Source: Oceanibacterium hippocampi (GTDB lineage Bacteria > Pseudomonadota > Alphaproteobacteria > Sneathiellales > Sneathiellaceae). From it: a stretch of DNA of 64,000 nucleotides. Position 1 is the first letter of the stretch. The number at the start of each line of letters is the position of its first letter. The notes under the pieces are model-generated. The model was not told the origin of the DNA. It saw only the letters and a program-made list of their open reading frames with translations, and searched no databases. A program made the position numbers and the translations under genes. This document shows, piece after piece, positions 30,199-41,435 of the stretch. The stretch lies in contig NZ_FWFR01000001.1 in assembly GCF_900172325.1 (NCBI RefSeq), positions 310,001-374,000 of the forward strand. The letters are read 5' to 3'.

Positions 30199-30879
30199 AT
30201 GACCCCCGACCAGCAGAAGCGAGCCGCCGCGGCGCGCAGTCTCGACTACATGGAGGACGGCATGGTCGTCGGCCTCGGCACCGGATCGACGGCCGCGCAC
30301 CTGGTCGATCTGCTCGGCGAGAAGGTCCGTGCCGGCTTCCGCGTCACCTGCCTTGCAACCTCGGAAGCGACGGCGCGCCAGGCCCGCGACAACGGCATCC
30401 GGATCGTCGGCCTGGACGCGGTGACCCGGATCGACCTCACCATCGACGGCGCCGACGAACTCGACGGCAGTCTCCGGCTCATCAAGGGTGGCGGCGGCGC
30501 CCTGCTGCGCGAAAAGATCGTCGCCAGCCAGTCCGAGCGGATGATCGTCATCGCCGACGCCAGCAAGAAGGTCACGCGGCTCGGCGCCTTTCCGCTGCCG
30601 GTCGAGGTGATCGGCTTCGCGGCCCCCGCCCTGCTCCGCCGGCTTGCCGCGCTTGGCTGCACGCCGCGCATCCGCGAGGACGGCAATGGCGCGCCCTTCC
30701 ACACCGACGAGGGGAACCTGATCATCGACTGCCCGTTCGGTGCGATCGACGATCCGGAGGCGCTCGCCGCCGAACTCGACCGGATCACCGGGATCGTCGA
30801 GCACGGCCTGTTCATCGGCCTCGCCTCGCTCGCCCTGCTCGGCGGCCCGAACGGCGTCGAAACCGTCGCGCTTCCCTGA
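30199..30879 (+). CDS. rpiA: Ribose-5-phosphate isomerase A
   Basis: RpiA interconverts ribose 5-phosphate and ribulose 5-phosphate in the pentose phosphate pathway. The 226-residue product has the phosphate-binding VVGLGTGSTAAHLVDLL near residue 18, the catalytic aspartates in TIDGADELDG, and the lysine in IKGGGGALLREKIVA. It sits 23 bases after tsaD and 20 before gpsA, so the three are probably co-transcribed. Confidence 0.96.
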   Translation: MTPDQQKRAAAARSLDYMEDGMVVGLGTGSTAAHLVDLLGEKVRAGFRVTCLATSEATARQARDNGIRIVGLDAVTRIDLTIDGADELDGSLRLIKGGGGALLREKIVASQSERMIVIADASKKVTRLGAFPLPVEVIGFAAPALLRRLAALGCTPRIREDGNGAPFHTDEGNLIIDCPFGAIDDPEALAAELDRITGIVEHGLFIGLASLALLGGPNGVETVALP

Positions 30880-30899
30880 ACGGCGGGGCACACGTAGCG

Positions 30900-31910
30900 A
30901 TGCGTCATATCGCGATCATCGGCAGCGGGGCGTGGGGCACCGCGCTCGCTGCCCTCGCTGCCCGCGACGGTCGCACCGTCACGCTCTGGTCGCGCGATCC
31001 GGCACTCGCCCGGAGCATTGCCGACGAGCGCCGCAATCCGCGCTATCTTCGCGATCTCGAACTGCCCGCGAGCGTGCGGGCGACCGCGAACCTGGCCGAG
31101 GCGGCAAGCGCCGACGCGCTGCTGCTGGTCGTCCCGGCCCAGGCGCTCCGCGCGCTCGCCGGGACGCTCGGTCCGCTGCTCCCGTCCGGCCGGCCGCTGG
31201 TCATCTGCGCCAAGGGGATCGAGCGCGACAGCGGCCTGCTGATGAGCGAAGTCCTCGGGGAAACCCTGCCGGGCCAGCCGCTGGCGGTACTGTCCGGGCC
31301 GAACTTCGCCTCCGAGATCGCCCGTGACCTGCCGGCGGCGACGACGCTCGCCTGTGCCGATCCGGCGCTCGGCCGGGCGCTGGTCGAGGCGATCGGCCGG
31401 CCGACCTTTCGTCCCTACCTGAGTCCGGACCCGGTCGGCGCGCAGATCTGCGGGGCCGCCAAGAACGTCCTCGCGATCGCCTGCGGCATCGTCTCCGGCA
31501 GCACCCTCGGCGAAAATGCCCGTGCCGCGCTGATCACCCGGGGCATGGCCGAGATCGCACGCCTGAACGTCGCGAAGGGGGGCCGGGCCGAGACCCTCCT
31601 GGGCCTTTCCGGGATCGGCGACGTGGTACTGAGCTGCGGCTCGGAAAGCTCGCGAAACTTCGCCCTCGGGCGGGCGCTCGGCGGCGGCGCCAGCCTGGAG
31701 GCCGCGCTGGCCGGCGGCACGGGGATCGCCGAAGGGGTCGCGACCGCCGGTGCGATCGCCGCGCTTGCCGTCCGGACCGGCCTCGACATGCCGATCGCTA
31801 CGGCAGTCGATGCGATCGTCAATGGCGGCGCCGATATCGGCGACGTCATGCGCGCCCTGATGGCGCGTCCGTTCCGCGACGAGCATCTGGCCGGCTTCGC
31901 CGGCAGTTGA
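30900..31910 (+). CDS. gpsA: Glycerol-3-phosphate dehydrogenase [NAD(P)+]
   Basis: GpsA reduces dihydroxyacetone phosphate to sn-glycerol 3-phosphate for phospholipid synthesis. The 336-residue protein begins with the Rossmann motif IAIIGSGAWGTALAALAAR, then ICAKGIERDSGLLMSEVL, VLSGPNFASEIA, the catalytic lysine in GAAKNVLAIACGI and the C-terminal GGTGIAEGVATA. It follows rpiA closely; tsaD-gpsA pairing is common in alphaproteobacteria. Confidence 0.97.
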   Translation: MRHIAIIGSGAWGTALAALAARDGRTVTLWSRDPALARSIADERRNPRYLRDLELPASVRATANLAEAASADALLLVVPAQALRALAGTLGPLLPSGRPLVICAKGIERDSGLLMSEVLGETLPGQPLAVLSGPNFASEIARDLPAATTLACADPALGRALVEAIGRPTFRPYLSPDPVGAQICGAAKNVLAIACGIVSGSTLGENARAALITRGMAEIARLNVAKGGRAETLLGLSGIGDVVLSCGSESSRNFALGRALGGGASLEAALAGGTGIAEGVATAGAIAALAVRTGLDMPIATAVDAIVNGGADIGDVMRALMARPFRDEHLAGFAGS

Positions 31911-31999
31911 GAAGGTCGCCGGAAATCGAACGGCGGGTGCTGGCGCCGCCCGGGGCGCTGGTCTAAGGTCCGCGCTCGGCACGGAGCAGGAAGACAGAG

Positions 32000-32419
32000 A
32001 TGCAATACTGGTTGATGAAGTCGGAGCCCGGCACCTGGTCCTGGGACGATCAGGTCGCGGCGGCCGAGAAGGGTACCGGCTGGGACGGCGTCCGGAACTA
32101 CCAGGCGTCGAACAACATGAAGGCGATGGAGATCGGCGATCGCGCCTTCTTCTATCACTCGGTCAACGAGAAGCGGATCGTCGGCATCGTCGAGGTGATC
32201 GCCACCTACCATCCCGACCCGACAGACGCGAGCGGCCGTTTCGGCATGGTCGACGTGAAGGCGGTCAAGCCGTTCGCGACGCCGGTGACGCTGGCCGACA
32301 TCAAGGCCGACGAGCGACTGGCCGAACTGCCGCTGGTGCGGCAGTCGCGGCTCTCGGTGATGCCGATCCCGGAACAGGCCTGGCGGATGATCTGCGAACT
32401 GGGCGGCGTGACGCCCTGA
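32000..32419 (+). CDS. EVE domain protein (THYN1-like)
   Basis: The 139-residue product is a single EVE domain, a PUA-like fold thought to bind modified bases in nucleic acids. The family opening YWLMKSEPGTWSWDDQ and the block WDGVRNYQASNNMKAM are clear, as is IVGIVEVI. GGAAG lies ahead of the ATG. It converges on the creatininase-family gene with 18 bases between stops. The specific ligand is unknown. Confidence 0.93.
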   Translation: MQYWLMKSEPGTWSWDDQVAAAEKGTGWDGVRNYQASNNMKAMEIGDRAFFYHSVNEKRIVGIVEVIATYHPDPTDASGRFGMVDVKAVKPFATPVTLADIKADERLAELPLVRQSRLSVMPIPEQAWRMICELGGVTP

Positions 32420-32437
32420 GCGATTGCCGGACGCCGC

Positions 32438-33181
32438 TCAGGCGGCGATGAACTTCGCGTAATCGTCGGCGACGTCGCGGGCGCTTGCCTCGAGCAGTTC
32501 GGCGCCCTTTTCCGGGCTCGCCAGCGTCGGGTCGGAACCGATCCGGCCGTCCGGGAAGGTCCGCCGGTAATCCTCGGCATCGGTGAAGCGGCCGACAGGG
32601 GCAATGGTCGGGCTCATCGCCACCTGCTTGATCGCATCCGGGTAGACATGCTGGGTGACCGCGACCTCGCTCGCCGTCGCGTGCATGCCCTCGGCATGGC
32701 CGAACATCTGCTTCCGCATGCGGGCGACACTATCGCCTTCCCACCAGTTTCGCAGGATGCAGCGGAGCGGTGGCCGGTTGTCGGCCGGGGCCAGGCTGCG
32801 TTCACCGTAGACCTCGGAGAAGGCCGCCTGGACGGTGGCGATATTGCCGCCATGGCCGTTCAGGAAATAGATCCGCTCGAAGCCATGCCGGGCGAGGCTC
32901 TCGACGGTATCGACGACGACCCGGATCAGGGTCGTCGGGCGCCAGGCGATGGTTCCGGGGAAGGCCATGTGATGCTGGGCGACGCCGATCGGAATGGTCG
33001 GCGCGACGAGCGCGTTGCCAAGTTCGCCGGCGCGCGCCGCGATTGCCTCGGGACAGATCGCGTCGGTGCCGATCAGGCCGTTCGGCCCGTGCTGCTCGGT
33101 CGAGCCGATCGGCACGATGATCCCCCGGGACTGTCCGAGGTAACCTTCGACTTCTTGCCAGGTCATCAATTTCAGCAGCAT
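32438..33181 (-). CDS. Creatininase family amidohydrolase
   Basis: The 247-residue protein shows all hallmarks of the creatininase fold with its two-metal site: PIGSTEQHGPNGLIGTDA (Glu, His and Asp ligands), IYFLNGHGGNIATVQ and the C-terminal HAEGMHATASEV. Members hydrolyse cyclic or linear amides such as creatinine, formamidopyrimidines or mycofactocin precursors, so the substrate here is open. The ATG at 33181 follows AAGGGAAAG. It diverges from acs. Confidence 0.88.
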   Translation of the reverse strand: MLLKLMTWQEVEGYLGQSRGIIVPIGSTEQHGPNGLIGTDAICPEAIAARAGELGNALVAPTIPIGVAQHHMAFPGTIAWRPTTLIRVVVDTVESLARHGFERIYFLNGHGGNIATVQAAFSEVYGERSLAPADNRPPLRCILRNWWEGDSVARMRKQMFGHAEGMHATASEVAVTQHVYPDAIKQVAMSPTIAPVGRFTDAEDYRRTFPDGRIGSDPTLASPEKGAELLEASARDVADDYAKFIAA

Positions 33182-33350
33182 CGGCTTTCCCTTGCGTTCG
33201 CGGTGCGGCCAAGTGCCGCCTACGACGATCGGCGACCTTGTAGGCCCGGACGATTGATACAATAATCGGCGCCAATTCATGCAAACGAAATCGGCCGCGG
33301 CGTGATCAGCCGCCAATGCCGTTCGAAAAAGAGGGAAGGAGAGCCGCCAG

Positions 33351-35291
<1,941 letters not shown>

Positions 35292-35310
35292 GCAGACGCG
35301 CCATCCTTCT

Positions 35311-35351
35311 GGTTTCCCGCAGGAGCACATCCCGTGCCCTTGCGGGAAACC
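35311..35351. repeat. 11-bp perfect inverted repeat between acs and the cigR-like gene
   Basis: GGTTTCCCGCA (35311-35321) is repeated in reverse complement as TGCGGGAAACC (35341-35351). Inside the 19-base loop a second helix GCAC/GTGC (35325-35328 and 35334-35337) can form. No T run follows on either strand. It may be an acs mRNA end structure, an imperfect terminator or a leader element of the next gene. Confidence 0.6.
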
Positions 35352-35380
35352 GGTTCCACGTGACAGTTGAGGTTCCGAAC

Positions 35381-35842
35381 GTGAAATCCGCCAGCATGTT
35401 CATTTCCGCCGTCCTGATTCTCGCGCTGTCCGGCGCCATGCCGGCGCTTGCCAAGAACGACAAGGGCGACAAGGGCAAGGGCCCGGCGGTGAAGTCGGAA
35501 AAGACGATCGACGACGCCATCGACCGGATCGAACGGGAGGTCATCGACGAGGTGCTCGACGGTGTCTTCGGCGAGAACGACCGCACGATCATCGAGACCT
35601 GGTACCGCCAGCACCCGGCCCCGGTTTCATCGCTCCCGCCCGGTATCGCGAAACGCCTCGCGCGCGGCAAGCCGCTGCCGCCCGGGATCGCGAAGCGCGG
35701 CCTTCCCGATGGCCTTGCCGCGCAGCTCGCTCCGCTCGGTTCGCGGTACGAGCGGGTGATCGTCGGCGACGATGTCACGATCATCGAAACCGCCACCGCG
35801 GTTGTCGTCGACATTCTGCGGGACGTGCTGCGCCGCCATTGA
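35381..35842 (+). CDS. Exported CigR/RcnB-like protein
   Basis: The 153-residue product has a signal peptide (about 1-24, ending GAMPALAKN), a lysine- and glycine-rich stretch, a helical middle and a tail typical of proteins called CigR family: the motif SLPPGIAKRL is repeated as PLPPGIAKRG, followed by VIVGDDVTIIETATAVVVDIL. The GTG at 35381 is preferred because TTGAGG lies nine bases upstream and it gives a normal signal sequence; the frame is open far upstream within acs. CigR was described as an anti-virulence factor in Salmonella; that role is not implied here. Confidence 0.72.
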   Translation: MKSASMFISAVLILALSGAMPALAKNDKGDKGKGPAVKSEKTIDDAIDRIEREVIDEVLDGVFGENDRTIIETWYRQHPAPVSSLPPGIAKRLARGKPLPPGIAKRGLPDGLAAQLAPLGSRYERVIVGDDVTIIETATAVVVDILRDVLRRH

Positions 35843-35860
35843 GCCGCGCGAACGGGCCGT

Positions 35861-36349
35861 TCAGTCTTCGCACCACGTGGCGCGGCGACCGCCCCAATAG
35901 GGACGACCGAATCCGGCGGCCTGCATCACCGTCGCCACATCGCGGTCCACCGCAAGTTCGTCGCTCGACCGTTCCGTATCCGCAATGACCGTGACGGTGG
36001 CGAGAATGCGGCCCGCATATTTGCCGTAGGAGATACCGGTCAGCGAGACCTCGCGACCGTCGGCAAACGCCCTCAGGAAATCTCGCGCCTGTTTGGCGAG
36101 AATCCGCTCGCCCGGACATCTGCCGCGCAGTTCCGGGGTGTCGAGGCCGTCGATGCGGACGAGCGTGGTGAGTTGGGTGGCAAGCCAGATCCGCACGCTC
36201 ACCTCGATCGTGTCGCCATCGACGACGCGCAGCACCCGCGCCGGGATCGGACCGGGCAGGGTCTCCGCCGCCGACACGGGAATGTCGCCGATCAGCGAGG
36301 CGAGAAGCGCGAAAACGACTGCGAGAGCCGGCCGGGATTGCTTGATCAT
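35861..36349 (-). CDS. Exported thermonuclease-family protein (SNase-like)
   Basis: The 162-residue protein has a signal peptide (about 1-28) followed by a staphylococcal-nuclease OB fold. Recognisable parts are ARVLRVVDGDTIEVSV, LVRIDGLDTPELRGRC and YGKYAGRILATV, which correspond to the strands and catalytic Arg/Glu region of the family. Family members cut DNA or RNA with calcium, but many exported alphaproteobacterial forms are untested. It converges on the CigR-like gene. Confidence 0.85.
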   Translation of the reverse strand: MIKQSRPALAVVFALLASLIGDIPVSAAETLPGPIPARVLRVVDGDTIEVSVRIWLATQLTTLVRIDGLDTPELRGRCPGERILAKQARDFLRAFADGREVSLTGISYGKYAGRILATVTVIADTERSSDELAVDRDVATVMQAAGFGRPYWGGRRATWCED

Positions 36350-36467
36350 TCAGGACGCCGCACAGGCTGAAGGAAACCTGACATCATCAGATGATCAAAC
36401 AAAAGTTGTAATTCAATACTGATCACCACGAAATTTCTAACTAAACTTGATTTCCCGGACTCGACGA

Positions 36468-36698
36468 TCAGAAATCGCTGACGATGCCCTTGTGCGACCA
36501 GTCGCCATAGCGGGTTGGCTCGGGCCCCGCCGGGCCGCCGATCTCACCCTTCTTCTGGACCAGCTTGTGGGCCGGCGCCGGCGGTGATTTTTCCACGGTC
36601 GCCGGCTTGTCGGTCCTCGTCTCGTCGATGGATTCGCTTTCCGCGCCGGTGCCGGATGGCGACGCGCCGGCGGCGGCGTCCTTGGTCCTGTCAGTCAT
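36468..36698 (-). CDS. DUF1674 / succinate dehydrogenase assembly factor 4 homologue
   Basis: The 76-residue protein has a disordered, acidic N-terminus and the strictly conserved family tail: GEIGGPAGPEPTRYGDW then KGIVSDF. In mitochondria this family (SDHAF4/Sdh8) binds flavinylated SdhA and assists complex II assembly. I start at the ATG at 36698, behind GGGAGTGGACG; the frame runs on to 36755 but that extension overlaps the htpX promoter region. It diverges from htpX. Confidence 0.9.
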   Translation of the reverse strand: MTDRTKDAAAGASPSGTGAESESIDETRTDKPATVEKSPPAPAHKLVQKKGEIGGPAGPEPTRYGDWSHKGIVSDF

Positions 36699-36731
36699 CG
36701 TCCACTCCCGGCGCGAGCCGCGCCGATTTGT

Positions 36732-36761
36732 CTTGAAGGGGCTTGGCCATGCCATACATAT
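36732..36761 (+). promoter_or_regulatory. Putative RpoH-type promoter of htpX
   Basis: CTTGAA (36732-36737), identical to the -35 element before htpG, is followed after 15 bases by CATACAT or after 17 by TACATAT. The -10 element is a poorer match to CYTATNT than at htpG. Transcription would start near 36768, which supports the downstream ATG at 36803 as the htpX start. Confidence 0.42.
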
Positions 36762-36802
36762 GGCGCGGCATCAACCACCCTGAAAGTATCCGGGCAGACC
36801 GA

Positions 36803-37669
36803 ATGTTCAGTCATCTTCGCACGGGTTTGCTGCTGGCAGCGATGACCGGGCTTTTCCTGGCCGTCGGCTTCCTGCTGGGCGGCCAGACGGGCATGCTCAT
36901 CGCGCTGGTGGTCGCCATCGGCATGAACGGCTTCGCCTACTGGAACTCCGACAAGCTGGTGCTGCGCATGTACCAGGCCCGCGAAGTCGACGAGCGCACC
37001 GCGCCGACGCTCGTCCCGCTGGTCCGGACTTTGTCGCGCCAGGCGGGCCTCCCGATGCCCCGGGTCTATGTGGTCGAGATGGCGCAACCCAATGCCTTTG
37101 CCACCGGCCGCAACCCGGCGAACGCCGCGGTTGCCGTAACCAGTGGGCTGCTCCGGCTGCTGTCGCAGGAGGAAGTGGCCGGGGTGCTCGCCCATGAGCT
37201 CGCCCATATCCGCAATCGCGACACGCTCACCATGACGGTCACCGCGACGCTCGCCGGCGCGATCTCGATGCTCGCCAATTTCGCGCTTTTCTTCGGCGGC
37301 AACCGCAACAACCCGCTCGGCATCATCGGCACCATCGCGCTGATGATACTGGCCCCGCTCGGCGCGATGCTGGTACAGATGGCGATCAGCCGTGGCCGCG
37401 AGTACGAGGCCGACCGGGTCGGCGGCGAAATCTGCGGCCGGCCGGAATGGCTGGCCTCGGCGCTGACGCGCCTCGAACAGGGAGCGAGGAACATCGAGAA
37501 CCCGATAGCGGAACGTAACCCGGCTTCGGCCAATCTCTTCATCGTCCATCCGCTGAGCGGTCGGGGCGCGGACAACCTGTTCGCGACCCACCCGTCGACC
37601 ACGAACCGTGTCGCACGGCTTCGCGAGATGGCCATGCGCCTGCGTCCGTCCGGCAACCCGTGGGCGTGA
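36803..37669 (+). CDS. htpX: Zinc metalloprotease HtpX
   Basis: HtpX is an inner-membrane M48 protease that degrades damaged membrane proteins. The 288-residue product begins [18 protein letters not shown] with two membrane helices, then the zinc motif HELAH (131-135) inside [13 protein letters not shown], two more hydrophobic helices, and the third ligand in [15 protein letters not shown] chose the ATG at 36803 because alphaproteobacterial HtpX proteins start at this point. An ATG at 36749 would add 18 residues; the AAGGGG before it is better explained as part of a heat-shock -35 element. The rsmB gene starts within its last codons. Confidence 0.95.
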   Translation: MFSHLRTGLLLAAMTGLFLAVGFLLGGQTGMLIALVVAIGMNGFAYWNSDKLVLRMYQAREVDERTAPTLVPLVRTLSRQAGLPMPRVYVVEMAQPNAFATGRNPANAAVAVTSGLLRLLSQEEVAGVLAHELAHIRNRDTLTMTVTATLAGAISMLANFALFFGGNRNNPLGIIGTIALMILAPLGAMLVQMAISRGREYEADRVGGEICGRPEWLASALTRLEQGARNIENPIAERNPASANLFIVHPLSGRGADNLFATHPSTTNRVARLREMAMRLRPSGNPWA

Positions 37670-38979
37670 CCGCGGGCGCGCGGAGCGCCGACAATTCGAC
37701 GGGCCAGCCCGCCCGCGAGGCGGCGCTGCAACTACTGAAGGCGGTACTCGACCGCCGCCAGCCGCTCGACGAATCGCTCGAACAGGGCCTGTCGGGCCTG
37801 GAAGGCCCGGACCGGGGCTTTGCACGGGCGATCGCGACCACCGTGCTGCGCCGGCTCGGCCAGATCGACGCGCTTCTCGCCCACTGCCTCGACAGACCCT
37901 TGGCCGACAATGCCGCGCGGGCCCGGAACGCGCTCCGCATCGGCATCGCCGAACTGATGTTCATGAATGTCGCCGCCTATGCCGCGGTCAATTCAGCGGT
38001 CGAGCTGTGTGGTCGCGAGGCGGGTCAGCGCCGGCTCGTCAACGCCGTTCTCCGCCGTCTCGGACGCGAAGGCGCGGCGCTGCTGGCCGCCCAGGACGCG
38101 GCCCGGCTCAACACCCCGGAATGGCTCTGGCAATCCTGGTCCGACAGTTATGGCGAGGCGACCGCACGGGCCATCGCCGAAGCCCACCTGACACGGGCGC
38201 CGCTGGATCTCTCGGTCAAGGCCGAACCCGGGCACTGGGCCGAGCGGCTCGGCGCCACGCTGCTCGCCAATGGCAGCCTCCGCCTCGCCGAGTTCGGCCA
38301 GGTGACCGCGCTCCCGGGCTTCGAGGAGGGCGCCTGGTGGGTCCAGGACGCCGCGGCCGCGCTGCCCGTCACCCTGTTCGGCAACGTCCGGGACCAGCGT
38401 ATCCTCGACCTCTGCGCCGCGCCGGGCGGCAAGACCGCGCTGATCGCCGCGCGCGGCGCCAGGGTCACGGCGGTCGAACGGAACGCCAACCGGATCCGCC
38501 GGCTGAACGAGAATCTCGCCCGTCTCGGGCTGACCGCCGAAATCGTGCACGGCGACGCCGCCGCTGCGCCCGAAACGGGCAACGGCGATGGCTTCGACGG
38601 CGTGCTCCTCGACGCGCCCTGCTCGAGCACCGGCACCCTGCGCCGCCATCCGGATGTCGCCTGGCTGAAGCGCCCGGAAGATGTCGAGAAACTTGCCGGC
38701 GCCCAGGACCGGCTGCTCCGGGCCGCCGCCGAACGGGTGCGACCGGGCGGCCTGCTGGTCTATTGCGTCTGTTCGCTGCAACGGCGCGAGGGCGAGGACC
38801 GGGTCGCCGCCTTCCTTGCCGCCGACCCGCGCTACCGTCGCGAGCCGATCACCGCCGGCGAACTGCCCGGGATGGCGGAAACGGTAACCGCCGACGGCGA
38901 CCTCCGCAGCCTGCCCTGCCATCTCGGCGCCGAAGGCGGTATCGACGGCTTCTACGCCGCACGCCTGCGCCGCCTCTGA
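37666..38979 (+). CDS. rsmB: RsmB-type rRNA (cytosine-C5) methyltransferase
   Basis: RsmB methylates cytosine 967 of 16S rRNA with S-adenosylmethionine. The 437-residue protein has an N-terminal NusB-like RNA-binding domain (about 1-135), then the methyltransferase domain with SAM motif [39 protein letters not shown] (product-release cysteine) and [14 protein letters not shown] (catalytic cysteine). The GTG at 37666 overlaps the htpX stop by four bases (GTGA); a GTG two codons earlier is also possible. Translation is probably coupled to htpX. Confidence 0.93.
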   Translation: MTAGARSADNSTGQPAREAALQLLKAVLDRRQPLDESLEQGLSGLEGPDRGFARAIATTVLRRLGQIDALLAHCLDRPLADNAARARNALRIGIAELMFMNVAAYAAVNSAVELCGREAGQRRLVNAVLRRLGREGAALLAAQDAARLNTPEWLWQSWSDSYGEATARAIAEAHLTRAPLDLSVKAEPGHWAERLGATLLANGSLRLAEFGQVTALPGFEEGAWWVQDAAAALPVTLFGNVRDQRILDLCAAPGGKTALIAARGARVTAVERNANRIRRLNENLARLGLTAEIVHGDAAAAPETGNGDGFDGVLLDAPCSSTGTLRRHPDVAWLKRPEDVEKLAGAQDRLLRAAAERVRPGGLLVYCVCSLQRREGEDRVAAFLAADPRYRREPITAGELPGMAETVTADGDLRSLPCHLGAEGGIDGFYAARLRRL

Positions 38980-39020
38980 CCTTGCTTGCACGCCCCGAAT
39001 CCACCTGATAGACCACGATC

Positions 39021-39686
39021 ATGCAGCAGCCAGTCCGTATCGCCCCCTCGATCCTTTCCGCCGATTTCGCCAGGCTCGGCGAGGAGGTCGCCGCCATCGA
39101 CGCGGCCGGCGCCGACTATATTCATATCGATGTCATGGACGGCCATTTCGTCCCCAACATCACGATCGGACCGGCGGTCGTGAAGGCCCTCCGCCCGCAC
39201 AGCGACAAGGTCTTCGACTGTCACCTGATGGTCGCCCCGGTCGATCCCTTCATCGCGGCCTTCGCCGAGGCGGGCGCCGATATCATCACCGTCCATGCCG
39301 AGGCCGGGCCGCACCTCCACCGCACCCTGCAGCTCATCAAGGCAAGCGGCGCGAAGGCCGGCGTGTCGCTCAACCCGGCGACCCCCGCAGGCGTCATCGA
39401 ACCGGTCGTCGAGGACCTCGACCTGATTCTCGTGATGAGCGTCAATCCGGGCTTCGGCGGACAGGCCTTCATCGAGGGCCAGCTTCGCAAGGTCGCCGAG
39501 CTTCGGCGCATGATCGACAAAAGCGGCCGCGCGATCGACCTCGAGATCGACGGCGGCATCAATCCGGAAACCGCCAGGCGGGCCTGCGACGCCGGCGCCG
39601 ACGTTCTGGTCGCCGGGACCGCCGCCTTCAAGGGCGGGCACAACAGCTACGCGACCAACATCGCGGCGCTGCGCGGCACGGACTGA
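39021..39686 (+). CDS. rpe: Ribulose-phosphate 3-epimerase
   Basis: Rpe interconverts ribulose 5-phosphate and xylulose 5-phosphate. The 221-residue TIM barrel has [16 protein letters not shown] at the start, the metal-site blocks [15 protein letters not shown] and [21 protein letters not shown], and the phosphate-binding [10 protein letters not shown]. It lies between rsmB and the heparinase-like gene, an order widely kept in alphaproteobacteria. Confidence 0.97.
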   Translation: MQQPVRIAPSILSADFARLGEEVAAIDAAGADYIHIDVMDGHFVPNITIGPAVVKALRPHSDKVFDCHLMVAPVDPFIAAFAEAGADIITVHAEAGPHLHRTLQLIKASGAKAGVSLNPATPAGVIEPVVEDLDLILVMSVNPGFGGQAFIEGQLRKVAELRRMIDKSGRAIDLEIDGGINPETARRACDAGADVLVAGTAAFKGGHNSYATNIAALRGTD

Positions 39687-39692
39687 ACCGGG

Positions 39693-41342
39693 ATGGCGGG
39701 CTTCGCACACAGCGCTCGCAAGACCCTGCTCGGCCTTCTCGCCGCGACGCCGCTTTACGAATACAGCCTCCAGGGCCGGCGCATCGCCGAGCTCGTCCGT
39801 ACCCCGGCCTATCCGCGCGACGGTGATGCCGAGCTGGCCGACGCGATCTTCCAGGGCCGCTACCGCTTCGCCGGCAGCCGCCAAATGGCGCCGGGCAAGC
39901 CGCCGTGGAACATTCCGGAGAGCAGCGAGGAATGGCGCGCGGCCCTGCAAAGCTTCGACTGGCTGCGCCATTTCCGGGCCCGTGGCGGTACCGCGTCGGA
40001 ACGGCACGCGCGCAATCTGGTCGGTTCCTGGCTGACCCATTGCGGCCAGTACGAGCCGCTTGCCTGGCGGGCCGACATCCTCGGTCGCCGGCTGGTCGCC
40101 TGGCTCTGCCATTCGGACTTCCTGCTGGTCGCCGCCGAGCAGCCGTTCTCCGAACAGTTCCTCGACAGCATCGCCCGTCAGCTCGTCCATCTCGGGCGCG
40201 CGTGGCGGCTGGCGCCCACAGGTGCCGGCCGGCTCGACGCCCTGCTCGGCCTCGTCTATGGCGCGCTCTGCCTGCCGGACGGCGACCAGCGGCTGGAGGG
40301 CGCGCTCGCCCTGCTGATCTCCGAAATCGACGACCAGGTGCCGGCCGACGGCGGCCATGTCTCGCGCAGCCCGGCCCTTCAGCAGCAGATCCTTGGCGAC
40401 CTTGCCGGCCTCCGCCAGGCGCTGCAGGAAGCCCGCTTCGAGGTGCCGCTGGCGCTGCAGACGGCGATCGACCGGATGGCGCCGATGCTCCGCTTCTACC
40501 AGCATGGCGACGGTGGACTGGCGTGGTTCAACGGCGCGGCGGGCGAACCCGACGGCAGCACCGATCGTATCCTCGTGAGCGCCGAGGCCAATGGACGGCC
40601 ACCGCCGTCCGCGCCCCATACCGGGTTCGAGCGGCTGCAGGCCGGACGCACGCTGGCGATTGTCGATTGCGGCAGCGCCTCGGCGGCCGACAGCGGCAAC
40701 TGGCCGCATGCCGGTTGCCTGTCGTTCGAACTGTCGTCGGGCCGCGACCGGCTGGTGGTGAATTGCGGCGCCGCCGAACCGCGCACCGCGCCGCTGGCTC
40801 GCGCGCTTCGCTCGACGCCCGCCCACTCGACGCTATCGGTGGATGAATCCTCGCAATTCGATATCGGCGATATCGAGGCTCACGTTGAGTGCCGCACCCA
40901 GCGCGAGGACGCGGACGGCAATGTCTGGTTCGAGGGCCAGCATGACGGCTTCCTCGCCGCCTACGGCCTGCATCACCGGCGGAAGCTCTATCTTTCGGCG
41001 GACGGCGCCGACCTCCGCGGCGAGGATGCGCTGCTGGTCAAGGGGCCAGGTGCCCGGACGACGCCGTTCTTCCTGCGCTTCCACCTGCATCCCGATGTCG
41101 ACGCCTCGCTGGTCCAGGACGGGCGCACGGTGATCCTCCGCTCGGGCTCCGGGCAGGGCTGGCGCTTCCGCTCCGCCGGCGGCGCGGTGACGCTGGAGGA
41201 AAGCCTGCACGTGCCGCTCGACGAGAAGCGGCGGAAGGCCGAGCAGATCGTGATCTCCGCCGAAACGGTGGCCGCGGAGGAGACCCTGGTGAAGTGGAGC
41301 TTCTCCCGCGTCGACGATCCGGACGGCCGCGCCCGGTCCTGA
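39693..41342 (+). CDS. Heparinase II/III family protein
   Basis: The 549-residue product has an N-terminal all-helical (alpha/alpha toroid) region and a C-terminal beta-sandwich of the heparinase II/III superfamily. PGKPPWNIPESSEEW and FDWLRHFRARGGTASERHARNLV are typical of the alphaproteobacterial group encoded between rpe and purH; the C-terminal half contains STPAHSTLSVDESSQF with a conserved histidine. It has no obvious signal peptide. The polysaccharide substrate is unknown. It starts six bases after the rpe stop. Confidence 0.87.
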   Translation: MAGFAHSARKTLLGLLAATPLYEYSLQGRRIAELVRTPAYPRDGDAELADAIFQGRYRFAGSRQMAPGKPPWNIPESSEEWRAALQSFDWLRHFRARGGTASERHARNLVGSWLTHCGQYEPLAWRADILGRRLVAWLCHSDFLLVAAEQPFSEQFLDSIARQLVHLGRAWRLAPTGAGRLDALLGLVYGALCLPDGDQRLEGALALLISEIDDQVPADGGHVSRSPALQQQILGDLAGLRQALQEARFEVPLALQTAIDRMAPMLRFYQHGDGGLAWFNGAAGEPDGSTDRILVSAEANGRPPPSAPHTGFERLQAGRTLAIVDCGSASAADSGNWPHAGCLSFELSSGRDRLVVNCGAAEPRTAPLARALRSTPAHSTLSVDESSQFDIGDIEAHVECRTQREDADGNVWFEGQHDGFLAAYGLHHRRKLYLSADGADLRGEDALLVKGPGARTTPFFLRFHLHPDVDASLVQDGRTVILRSGSGQGWRFRSAGGAVTLEESLHVPLDEKRRKAEQIVISAETVAAEETLVKWSFSRVDDPDGRARS

Positions 41343-41435
41343 TCCGATCCGCCACCGAGGGCGGTTCCGCTCCGGCGGCGACCGTGCTATGAGGCAGGCC
41401 ATCCCGCTTCCGCCACCAATCAAGAAGACCCGACG

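Noticed and set aside
36749-36802. htpX start at the ATG with AAGGGG upstream
   Set aside because: The extra 18 residues do not fit HtpX N-termini, and the AAGGGG overlaps a CTTGAA heat-shock element, which places the transcript start downstream of this ATG.
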